Source: Notamacropus eugenii (Eukaryota > Chordata > Mammalia > Diprotodontia > Macropodidae). From it: a DNA stretch of 64,000 nucleotides. The stretch is from the NCBI RefSeq assembly GCF_028372415.1, contig NC_092873.1, positions 352,077,890 through 352,141,889 on the forward strand, in the 5' to 3' direction. A program made the position numbers and the translations under genes. Positions 56,095-64,000 of this stretch are shown here, in pieces. Within the stretch, counting starts at the first letter, position 1, and the number at the start of each line of letters is the position of its first letter. The notes under the pieces are model-generated. The model was not told the DNA's origin. It was given only the letters and a program-made list of their open reading frames with translations, and searched no databases.

Positions 56095-57920
56095 AATCCA
56101 CGCAATCATGCACCAACACTCCCTCCACTTTGATCTTGGCTTGTAACCTTTTCAAATTGAAGAACTTACCATCAGTACGGTAGTTGACCTTGATGCCTTG
56201 TTCATCCTCATTGAAAGCATTTGTCAACATGGCTCCCAAAAAGCATGGCAGCAAGCACACAACGCTGTTTCACTCCACTGATGACTGGGAAGGCACGAGA
56301 GCTTTGTCCATTATCCAGAGCCCGTGCAAACATGCCATCATGAAATTGACGTACAATATTGATGAACTTCTCTGGGCAACCAAATTTAAGCCCTCACGAC
56401 TAACAGTGTCAAAGGCCTTTGTCAGATCTACAGACATTGTGTACAGACTTCTATTCTGCTCCTGGCATTTCTCCTGGAGTTGTTGGGCAGCAATTACCAT
56501 ATTGACTGTTCCTCGGCCCTTTCTGAATCCACAATAGCTCTCAGGTAGATGACCATCTTCCAGGCGAAGGATCAGCCTATTAAGGAGGACTCTAGCAGGA
56601 ATTTTGCCAGCAATGACTAAGAGAGAGACACACCCCCTCTGTGATTGTCACAAGACAACCTATTATCTTTATCCTTATAGAGATGGACAATGGAGATATC
56701 CTTGATCTCCTGGGGGATAACCTCCTCTTGCCATATAACCTAGAAAATTTCAGTCAGCTTTTGTATGAGTAATGGTCCCCCTAACTTGCAAATCTCAGTT
56801 GGAATAGAATCAGCACCAGGTGCTTTGCCACATGAAAGGAGCCTAATGGCCCCCAAAACCTCTTCTTCAGTTGGAAGTTCAGCTAAGGAGGGATTGACTT
56901 CAACCTGAGGTAAATGGTCAATGGCCTCAGCATTGATTGATGATGGTCTCAATGCAGCCTCTGAAGCTGAGATGCAACAAAGTATGGATCAATTCTCTGC
57001 TGCCTGTGCTAATTTTAGCCTAATAATTAACACCAAAAAAAAAACACAGGTGCTCCCTCAGCCACCATCACACCATCCTTATGTGGAACCATCAATTACA
57101 ACAAATGGAGAAGTTCTGAATGCTGTGGATAAGTTCACTTACTTTGGTAGTGTACTTTGCAGGGATGTACACATTGACAATGAGGTTGACCCACACGTTG
57201 CCAGAGGTAGCTCAGTGTTTGGGAGGCTCTGAAGAAAAGTTTGGGAGAGAAGAGGTATTAGAATGACTACCAAATTGAAGGTCTACAGAGCCGTTGTGCT
57301 GACCTCATTATTGTATGCCTGTGAAACATGGACAGTCTACCAGCGCCATGCCAGGAAACTGAATTGTTTCCATTTGAACTGTCTTAGGAAGATTCTGAAG
57401 ATCAGCTGGCAGGATAAGGTACCAGAGACTGAGGTCATTGCTCGAGCTGAACTGCCAAATATTCAGACTATGCTTCAGAGAGCGCAACTCCAATGGGCTG
57501 GCTACTCTGTTCGAATGCAAAATGTACGCTTCCCCAAGATTATTTTATGGAGAACTCAAATAGGGCAGCCGATCACATGGTGGCCAGAAGAAGCGATACA
57601 AGGACACTCTCAAGAACTTTGGATTTGACCGTGCAACATGGGAGACACTGGCACAGGATTGCTCAGCATGGCATGCCCACATAAGAAAAGGTGCTGTGCT
57701 GTTTGAGCAAAACAGAATTGAGACAGCACAAAGTAAACACAGGATGCGCAGATTTGGGATGTTCACCCCAAATATTCACATGAACTATCTATGCCCAACC
57801 TGTGGTAGAGCATTCTGAGCTCATATTGGTCTGATCAGCCACAGTCGGACACACTGAAATTTCACTTTACAGTAGTGATTTCATTTTGGTCCTCTTTGAA
57901 GACAAAGAACAACCAACCAT
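56095..57920 (+). mobile_element. RTE-clade LINE, 5' part inverted, 3' part forward
   Basis: Minus strand, from 56,950 down: EVNPSLAELPTEEEVLGAIR, LLSCGKAPGADSIPTEICK, then VDLTKAFDTVSREGL (RT core) and RTDGKFFNLKRLQAKIKVEG near 56,140. Plus strand, from 56,938: DDGLNAASEAEMQQSMDQFS, KLKVYRAVVLTSLLYACETW, HLNCLRKILKISWQDKVPE, and a CPTCGRAF motif near 57,800. So the segment coding the earlier RT part is flipped and lies before the segment coding the later part. Stops and frameshifts occur in both parts and much RT sequence between the motifs is lost: inactive. Confidence 0.85.
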
Positions 57921-57924
57921 CCAA

Positions 57925-58965
57925 CTATATGCTACAATCCAGTGACCTTGGCTTCCTTGCTGTTACTCAAACAAGACTCTCCATTTCCTGATCCAAGGCA
58001 TTTTCACTGGCTGTGCCCTATGCCTGGAATGTCCTCCCTTCCAATATCTGCCTCCTAGATTTCCTGGCTTCCTTCAAGTCTCAGATAAAATCCCATCTAC
58101 TTTTTTTTAAATTTTAAATTATTAATTTAGTTTTAGTTTTCAACATTCACTTTTATAAGATTTTGGATTCTAATTTTTTTTACTTTCCCTTCCCTCCCTC
58201 CCCAAGAAGACATGCAATTTGATATAGGCTATATATGTATAATCATATTAAACATATTTCTACATCAATCATATTATAAAATAATCAGAACAAAAGGGAA
58301 AAACCATGTGAAAAGAAAAAAACAAAAATAGTTTGCTTCAATCTACATTCAGACTCCAATAGTTCTCTCTCTGGATGTGAATAACATTTTCCATCATGAG
58401 TCTTTTGGAATTGTCTTACATCATTGAATTGCTGAGAAAAATTAAGCCTATGAAAGTTGGTCATTAAACAATATTGCTGTTACTGTGTCCAATGTTCTCC
58501 TGGTTCTGCTCACTTCACTCTGCATCAGTCCATGTAAGTCTTTCTAGGATTTTCTGAAATCTGTCTGCTCATCATTTCTTATAGCACAATAGCATTCCAT
58601 TATATTCATATACCACAACTTGTTCAGCCATTCCTCAATTGATGGGCATTCCCTCATTTTCCAATTCTTTGTCACCAGAAAGAGTTGCTATAAATATTTT
58701 TGCACATGTGGGTCCTTTTCCCTTTTTTATGATCTCTTTGGGATACAAACCTAGAGGTGGTATTGCTGGATCAGTGAAATCTCACCTTCTAAGGAGCCTT
58801 TCCTGATCCCCCAAAATACTAGTGACTTCCTCCTGAGATTATGTCCTATTTGTCCTGCTTATATATGTACAGGATTGTTTCCATGTTGTTTCCCCCCTTT
58901 GGCTGGAAGTTCCTTGAAGGTAGGCCCTGTTTTTTCCTTGCTTTGAATCCTCATCACTTAGTCTG
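57925..58965 (+). repeat. L2 3' end split by an antisense L1
   Basis: Before the L1: 'ctacaatccagtgaccttgg', 'ccctatgcctggaatgtcct', 'agtctcagataaaatcccat'. After it: 'aaatctcaccttctaagga', 'gcctttcctgatcccccaa', 'ttggctggaagttccttgaa'. The L2 text resumes where it broke. Confidence 0.85.
58100..58780 (-). repeat. L1 3' UTR, antisense, inserted in L2
   Basis: Starts with a T-rich tail, then 'caacattcacttttataaga', 'ccctccctccccaagaagac', 'gcaatttgatataggctat', 'ttcactctgcatcagtccat', 'ccattcctcaattgatgggc', 'gtggtattgctggatcagtg'. Flanks 'aaaatcccatct' and 'gaaatctcacctt' look like a diverged target duplication. Confidence 0.9.
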
Positions 58966-59374
58966 GTGAAAAGTGTGATTTCCCAGTCTCCCAACACTTC
59001 TCCCATGAGTGCTGCTTGTTCCACACTGCTTTTCTGGTGTTTGACTCAGTCTGTGTCTCTTGGTTCCTTCATTGGGCCCAAGGCGTCCGCTTTTCCTTTC
59101 CCTTAGAACAGGAAGGTCAGCTGATTAGTCAAGATCTGATCCCACTCACAGGGCTAGGTAGTTCCCCAGGGGACTGACTACAAGAACATGAGAAGATTTC
59201 TTGCCCTTCAGCATCCTGTTACACAAGAATAGTGGAGAGCTGGCTGGGCACATTTTCTGAAAGGAGCCACAAGGAGAGATTGAACGTGAGATTGAAATTT
59301 GGATCATGGTGGGTGGTGGCAAGCTGCTGGAGGTGGGGAAGGTATAGTATAAACGTATAAGTGGAAGGGAAGCA
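58966..59374. other. Intergenic, nothing recognised
   Basis: No gene or repeat family that I can support. Confidence 0.4.
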
Positions 59375-59645
59375 GCACTGCTAGGTATATACCCCAGGAG
59401 GTTAAAGACAAAAAGTGGGGTCCCACATACACCCAAATAGTCATAACAGTATTTTTTGTAGAAGCAAAGAAATACAAAACAAGGTAGGTGTGAGTCAGAG
59501 GAGCAGTGGAGGAGGTACAATAGATAGAATTTTGACTTGGGATGAGGAAGACGTGTTTTCAAGTCCCAGGATGGAGAGGAGACCCATATTTGGGAATGAG
59601 GGTGATGGAAAAAGCAAAAGATCTCAAAAAATATAAGTTTTTTTT
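59375..59645 (+). repeat. L1 3' fragments with SINE-like middle
   Basis: 'ggtatataccccaggaggtt', 'cccacatacacccaaatagt' and 'ttgtagaagcaaagaaatac' are L1. About 59,490-59,565 is a weak SINE head, and 59,575-59,645 ('gcaaaagatctcaaaaaata') is an L1 tail like that at 60,580. Confidence 0.6.
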
Positions 59646-59697
59646 TTTGTAAGAAAAAGGTTTGACTTTTTCATTTTCATTTAAAATTTTCATTTTA

Positions 59698-59818
59698 AAA
59701 CTGTGTAATTTGGGCAAGTCACACTCTAAACTTCAATTTCCTCATCTGTAAAATGGGGAAAATAATGGCACCTACTGCAAAGAATTGTTGTGAAAAGATC
59801 AAATAAGATCATATGTAA
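59698..59818 (+). repeat. SINE type B, plus copy of an inverted pair
   Basis: 'gtaatttgggcaagtcacac', 'tttcctcatctgtaaaatgg', 'ataatggcacctactgc', 'gaattgttgtgaaaagatc'. Confidence 0.8.
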
Positions 59819-60084
59819 TAATAATAGCAACTAACATTTTTATGGTCCCAGTTATGTGCCAGGCACGATGCTAACTGCTTTACAATCATCTCATTTGATC
59901 CTCAGAGCAACTCTGGGAGGTAAGGGCTATTATTCCCATTTCACAGATAAGGAGACTGAGATGGGGGTGAAGTGATTTGTCCAGGATCACACAGTTTATA
60001 AGAAGAGTCTGAGGTAGAATCTGAACTCAGTTTTTCTTGATGCCAGGCCCAGGGTGCTATATATACTGTACCACCTAGCTGGCT
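59818..60084 (-). repeat. SINE type B, minus copy, full length
   Basis: 'ataataatagcaactaacat', 'tctcatttgatcctcagag', 'tgggaggtaagggctattat', 'gtccaggatcacacag', 'gtaccacctagctgg'. It lies tail to tail with the plus copy. Confidence 0.85.
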
Positions 60085-60129
60085 TAATACACAAGGGGCT
60101 TTGCAAATTTAAATGGTTTGCTATATAAA

Positions 60130-60605
60130 TTCTGATTGTTGATATTATTATTACAAATTGTGGCAATGAATGTAATGAACTATTTCTGTACTCTAAGAAA
60201 CAGTGAATATGATGAATTCTAAAAAATAGAGAATTTTATAAACTAAAACAGAATGAACTAAGCAGAACTGGTACAATTATATGCACGATAATGGCTGTAA
60301 CTATAAAGAACAAAAATTGGACCACTGTGTAATGATAATATCACTACCTACTGCAAAGAAGAGCTGAAAACACGGCTCCTTTGCTAGGGGTTGGGAGGCA
60401 GGGAACTAGGGGAGTGGAATATTGTATGTACTGTCAAATACAGTTGATTCATTCTTGGTTTTGCCCAACTGCTTTTCTTCTCTTTCTTTTAAAATCTTTG
60501 ATACAAGGGAAAGTCTGCTGGGGAGGGTGAGGGGAAAGGAGAGAACTATATTTGAGAATGAGCTTAATGGAAAAAATAAAAGATCTCAATAAATGTAAGA
60601 TTTTT
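60130..60605 (+). repeat. L1 3' end
   Basis: 'gaactaagcagaactggtac', 'ataatggctgtaactataaa', 'aatgagcttaatggaaaaaa', 'aaaagatctcaataaatgta' tail. Confidence 0.75.
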
Positions 60606-60735
60606 TTCAATTTATTTATTTATTTTTCATTTTCAACATTTGCTTCCATAAGTTTTAAATTTTCTCCCCCTCCCTCCCCCCTTCCTCCCCAAGATGGCAT
60701 GCAATCTGATATGGGCTCTACACATACTAAATATA
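60605..60735 (-). repeat. L1 3' tip, antisense
   Basis: 'ttcattttcaacatttgctt', 'ccataagttttaaattttc', 'cccaagatggcatgcaatct'. Abuts the plus-strand L1 tail end to end. Confidence 0.8.
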
Positions 60736-60909
60736 AGATTTTTTTAAAAATAGAGGGACTGACTTCACTAATTTTCATTTTAAAAATTTCTGTTTCTAGC
60801 TGGGTTAGTGAAGCCTGGCTGGCCTTGGAAGTGGGGTTCCGTCTGCTAAAAGTGATGGAAAGAAGCATATCTTCTAGCAAAATTATTTTGCAGGAACCTA
60901 TAGCCTTCT

Positions 60910-61705
60910 AATTGATCTCTCTGCCTCAAGTCTCACTCCAATGTATTCTCCATTTAACTGCTAAAGTGATATTCCTGGGGCAGCTAGGTGGCATAGAAGA
61001 TAGAGCACAGGCCCTGGAGTCAGGAGGACCTGAGTTCAAATCAGACCTCAAATTCTTACTAGTCCTTGTCACCCTGCTCAAGTCACTTAGCCCTAATTGC
61101 CTCCAAAAAAATACATGAAGTGATATTCCTGAAGTGAAGGTCCAGCCATGTCACAGTCTCAATAAGTTCCAGTATTTTCCTGCTATCTCTAGAATCAAAT
61201 ACAAATGTCTCTGTTGGTATTTAAAACCATTCGTAATATGCCTTGATCTGCCTTTCCTGCTTGTACATCATCATTGTCCTTCTCACACTCATACTTCCAG
61301 CAAACTGACCTTGTTTCTCTCCCCCACACATCATACTTCCTTCTCTTGTCTTCAAGATTTTGTACAGACTATCCTTTCAGGCCCAAAACGCACATTTTCC
61401 TTATCTCCTTCTCAGAATCTCTAGTTTACCTCAAAGCCTGGTTCAGGGCTGCTCTACTAGGACACCAACGTTCATTCCCTACTCCTCAGGGCCGAGTGCT
61501 AGAACACCCCCTGCCCCCATCAGCTGCTGCAGATCTTCTGTTTATCTTTTATTCACTTTGTCTGTATTTTCTATCTATTTACATGTCTCCTTTCTGTTTT
61601 CCCAGATAGGATTTAAGCTCCTGGACTGCAGGCACCAGTCTTGGTTTTGACTTTTTGTTCCCAGTACCTGACACATAGTGAGCATTTAATGCATGTTTGT
61701 TAGAT
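60910..61705 (+). repeat. L2 3' end split by a young-looking SINE
   Basis: 'tctctgcctcaagtctcact', 'ctaaagtgatattcctg', then after the SINE 'aagtgaaggtccagccatgt', 'tttaaaaccattcgtaatat', 'ctcctggactgcaggcacc', 'acctgacacatagtgagcat'. Confidence 0.85.
60978..61117 (+). repeat. tRNA-headed SINE with exact 14-bp target duplication
   Basis: 'gggcagctaggtggcatag' head to 'ccaaaaaaatacatg' end. AAGTGATATTCCTG stands at 60,964-60,977 and again at 61,118-61,131, identical at all 14 bases, inside the L2. Confidence 0.95.
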
Positions 61706-61819
61706 AGACTGATTTTAGTGGAAGGAAGGTTAGTAGCGCAGTTAGGTAGAGAAGTGGATATGATGGGGTACAAGCCCAAGCCAAGACTTTTTCCCCCTTG
61801 GATCAGGAGGACTTTTGTC

Positions 61820-62297
61820 ACATTTGTCTGAAGGGCCCTGGAAAGTTTGGCCTTGGGGGAGGGCTCCTTGGATTCCCCTTCCATTTCTCCCAGGCCAGAT
61901 ATTCCCTATTTTCTATTTAGCATTTTTTTGATATTCCTCCCTTTGATCCTATTACCAGCCACTCCCATCAGTATCCTCCCTGGGTTTGATCTATCAAGAC
62001 CATCCATGGGACCCCAGACTACCTGGCAACACCTGGATGCTACCCTCAGTCTTTTTCTGTATTTAAGTTCCATCTCGCCTCCCTGAAGGTGCTCAGATTC
62101 AATCCAGCTCAGATTCTGTCGAGCTGAGATTCTATTTGGTGCGCTTGTGAATATAACCATTACAAATGCTTAGGCTCCTTAAGAGTCAACCCAATATGGC
62201 GGATCTTTAATATACTTTGTTTTTCTTTGGCTTTAAGAAGGCTTGAGTAGAATTCATTTGAGCAGGACCCAGCGTGTGAGTATTTTGGGGTACAACA
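61820..62297 (+). mobile_element. Possible solo LTR (endogenous retrovirus type), weak
   Basis: About 480 bp, possibly TG...CA ended ('tgtctgaagggcc' to 'ggggtacaaca'), with a 'tctgtatttaag' TATA-like word near 62,053 and a following R/U5-like stretch. No internal region is present. Family unknown. Confidence 0.3.
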
Positions 62298-62317
62298 CCC
62301 CTAACCTCAGATAGAGC

Positions 62318-62384
62318 ACTGCTCCTGGACATGTATTAGTTGTGTGACCCTGGGCAAGTCACTTAACCCCAATTGCCTCCAAAA
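62318..62384 (+). repeat. SINE 3' fragment
   Basis: 'tagttgtgtgaccctgggca', 'agtcacttaaccccaattgc', 'ctccaaaaaaaa', running into a purine tract. Confidence 0.85.
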
Positions 62385-62448
62385 AAAAGAAAGAAAAAAA
62401 GAAAGGAAGAAAGAAAGGAAGAAGAGAAAGAAAAAAGAAAGAAAGAAG
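62385..62448 (+). repeat. (GAAA/GGAA)n purine tract from a SINE A-tail
   Basis: About 64 bp of A and G only, continuous with the SINE A-tail. Confidence 0.9.
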
Positions 62449-62449
62449 C

Positions 62450-62600
62450 CCATGGAATCAGTCAGGAGACTTGACTTCTAATTCCAATTTTTGATATTTA
62501 CCGTGTGGCCATTGACAAACTATTTAAGTTCTCTGGACTTAGACTCAGAAGACCTGTGAGAGTCTTTCCATTTCTAGATCCGATGAGCTCCTATGAACAA
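62450..62600 (+). repeat. MIR-like SINE
   Basis: 'gaatcagtcaggagacttga', 'cttctaattccaatttttga' and 'tttaagttctctggactta'. Confidence 0.6.
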
Positions 62601-62736
62601 TATAGGCAGGCCTAGCCCATATATGTTTGTATTCCATACTTGTATTCTTTATCTCAGAGGGGTGTTAGAGGAAAAGTACTCTAGAAAAATTTGAAGTAAT
62701 ATAGAATGCCTGAAAGACAGCATGGCACAGTGGAAA

Positions 62737-62995
62737 GCTTGAGAATAATCATAATAACCATAATAATAGCATTTATATAGCAATTTAAGTTTTATGAAGC
62801 AATTTACATGTACTGTTTTGTTTGAACTTCACAATAACCCTATGAAGTAGATTCTATTATTAGCCAGATTTTATAGATGAGTAAACTGTGATAGAGAAAA
62901 GATTAAATGAATTGCCCAAGATTATACCGCCTAAGGCAGGATTTTTGTTCTTTCTGGCTCTTAAGATGAGTATTTTATCCACTGTACCATCTAGC
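62737..62995 (-). repeat. SINE type B, full length
   Basis: 'ataatagcatttatatagc', 'aacttcacaataaccctatg', 'agattttatagatgagtaaa', 'attgcccaagattatac', 'ctgtaccatctagccc'. Confidence 0.85.
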
Positions 62996-62996
62996 C

Positions 62997-63150
62997 CTTG
63001 AACCTGGAATTAGGGGAGACCAAATGCTGCCTCAGATATTTAGTGTGATTTCAGGCTTAATCTCTAAGGTCTCAGTTTCCCTATATGTAAAATGAAGGGC
63101 TTGAACCTGATGGCTTCTAAGGTCTCATTCAGCTCTAAATCGATCATTTT
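62997..63150 (+). repeat. SINE type C
   Basis: 'cctggaattaggggagacc', 'ggtctcagtttccctatatg', 'gaacctgatggcttctaagg', 'attcagctctaaatcgatca'. Head to head with the type B copy before it. Confidence 0.75.
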
Positions 63151-63317
63151 CATTTGTTTCATGGTAAGCAGGGGCTTATTGTATGGAGAGGAGGGCACAT
63201 GCCAAGCTAACTTGGGGGAAGAAAGCCTGCTCAGAGAGAAACCTGAGAATCCTTGAATTGGCAAAATGACCTCCTATGGAAGAGGCAAAGTGCAAAGCAA
63301 GACTGTTAACAAGTCAA

Positions 63318-63545
63318 TTAATGCCCATTTCCAAAGACATTTCTCATACTTGCTATACAAGACATTCCATTCTCTCTCTTGCCTCGTACTTCATACAGGC
63401 TGGCCCCCAATACCTACCAGGTTCTGCCTCTTGGAATCCCTTGTTTTCTTATAAGATTAACTCAAGTGCTGCCTATTCTACAAACAGGACTTTCCTGATT
63501 CCCTTCGTTGTTATTGATACTTTCCTACCATTACTCCAAAATGGC
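63318..63545 (+). repeat. L2-like LINE fragment
   Basis: 'tacaagacattccattctct', 'tacttcatacaggctggcc', 'taactcaagtgctgcctat', 'aacaggactttcctgattcc'. Confidence 0.6.
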
Positions 63546-63744
63546 TTTGTCTTTTTTTTTTGTATAGTACTCTCTCTAGGCTACTTCCCTAACTTGGATT
63601 TGTGTTCAAAAGTTGGGTCTCCCCAGGGCAGCTTGCTACTAACTTGGGTTCTAGGGGTTGCCCTGTGGGTCCCTGCTCCTGCTACTATAACCCACAAGTC
63701 TCACACCCCCAGTGTTCTCTCTTAACAATCATTCAGTAGACATA

Positions 63745-64000
63745 ATAGTTTTCATTTTTTTGTAATACAATTATAATTTAATTTTTTCCAATCACACATA
63801 AAGACAATTTTTAATATTCTTTTTTAAAAACTTTGAGTTTCAAATTCTCTTTCTCCTTCTCCCCTTTTCCCTCCCTGAGATGGTAAGCAGTTTGATATAG
63901 GTTATAGTTATGCAATCATGCAAAATACATTTCCATATTAGTCATCAGACACAACAGCTTTTAGCAAAGATATTTACTAAAAAAGTAGCTATGAAAGGGC
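63745..64000 (-). repeat. L1 3' end, antisense, runs off the window
   Basis: 'aaagacaatttttaatattc', 'tgagatggtaagcagtttga', 'tataggttatagttatgcaa', 'atacatttccatattagtca' match other antisense L1 tips in the window. Confidence 0.8.

Noticed and set aside
56270-57628. RT-like frames as possible host genes
   Set aside because: They are pieces of one decayed RTE LINE with stops, frame changes and an inversion.
60978-61050. tRNA gene
   Set aside because: The tRNA-like head belongs to a dispersed SINE with a target duplication; no full cloverleaf is evident.

Overview
This is nuclear DNA from a marsupial. Three single-copy vertebrate genes (SNF8, UBE2Z, ATP5MC1) read cleanly with GT-AG introns. 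The repeats around them are the marsupial mix: many old L2 LINEs, L1 3' ends of the opossum/kangaroo type, an RTE-clade LINE, and tRNA-headed SINEs with several tails. I cannot name the species. Gene order and orientation match human 17q21.32 (ATP5MC1-UBE2Z-SNF8) with the window inverted, so + strand here is human minus strand.

Layout: 1-12,540 is a gene-free flank made of L2, L1 and SINE copies, TC, TA and TG microsatellites, and a decayed TG-rich minisatellite. 12,540-20,905 is SNF8 (+ strand, 8 coding exons, 258 aa) behind a CpG-island promoter with ETS sites. UBE2Z (minus strand, 7 coding exons, 351 aa) runs from its CpG island at about 34.9-35.6 kb down to a poly(A) signal at 22,031, so SNF8 and UBE2Z converge tail to tail with about 1.1 kb between them. 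35.6-48.2 kb is repeat-dense, with a nested L1/L2/SINE block at 39.6-43.4 kb and a full-length 7SL RNA retropseudogene at 47.1-47.4 kb. ATP5MC1 (minus strand, 4 coding exons plus a 5' UTR exon, 136 aa) fills 48.2-51.54 kb. Its CpG-island promoter carries four CCAAT boxes, an E-box and, further upstream, YY1- and ZNF143-like sites. 52-64 kb has no gene: it holds an RTE LINE with an inverted 5' part, L2 and L1 copies with nested insertions, SINEs and two weak LTR candidates.

The three genes are housekeeping genes in separate pathways: ESCRT-II endosomal sorting (SNF8), UBA6-linked ubiquitin/FAT10 conjugation (UBE2Z) and the mitochondrial ATP synthase c-ring (ATP5MC1). They are neighbours by conserved synteny; nothing in the sequence suggests joint regulation. 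I found no undescribed biological system. The most informative observations are structural: the inverted RTE copy, the 7SL retropseudogene, the two-part minisatellite that changes strand, inverted and hairpin MITEs inside SNF8 introns, a 36-bp C tract, and SINEs sharing one head with different tails. All repeat-family names rest on remembered consensus sequences and were not searched.
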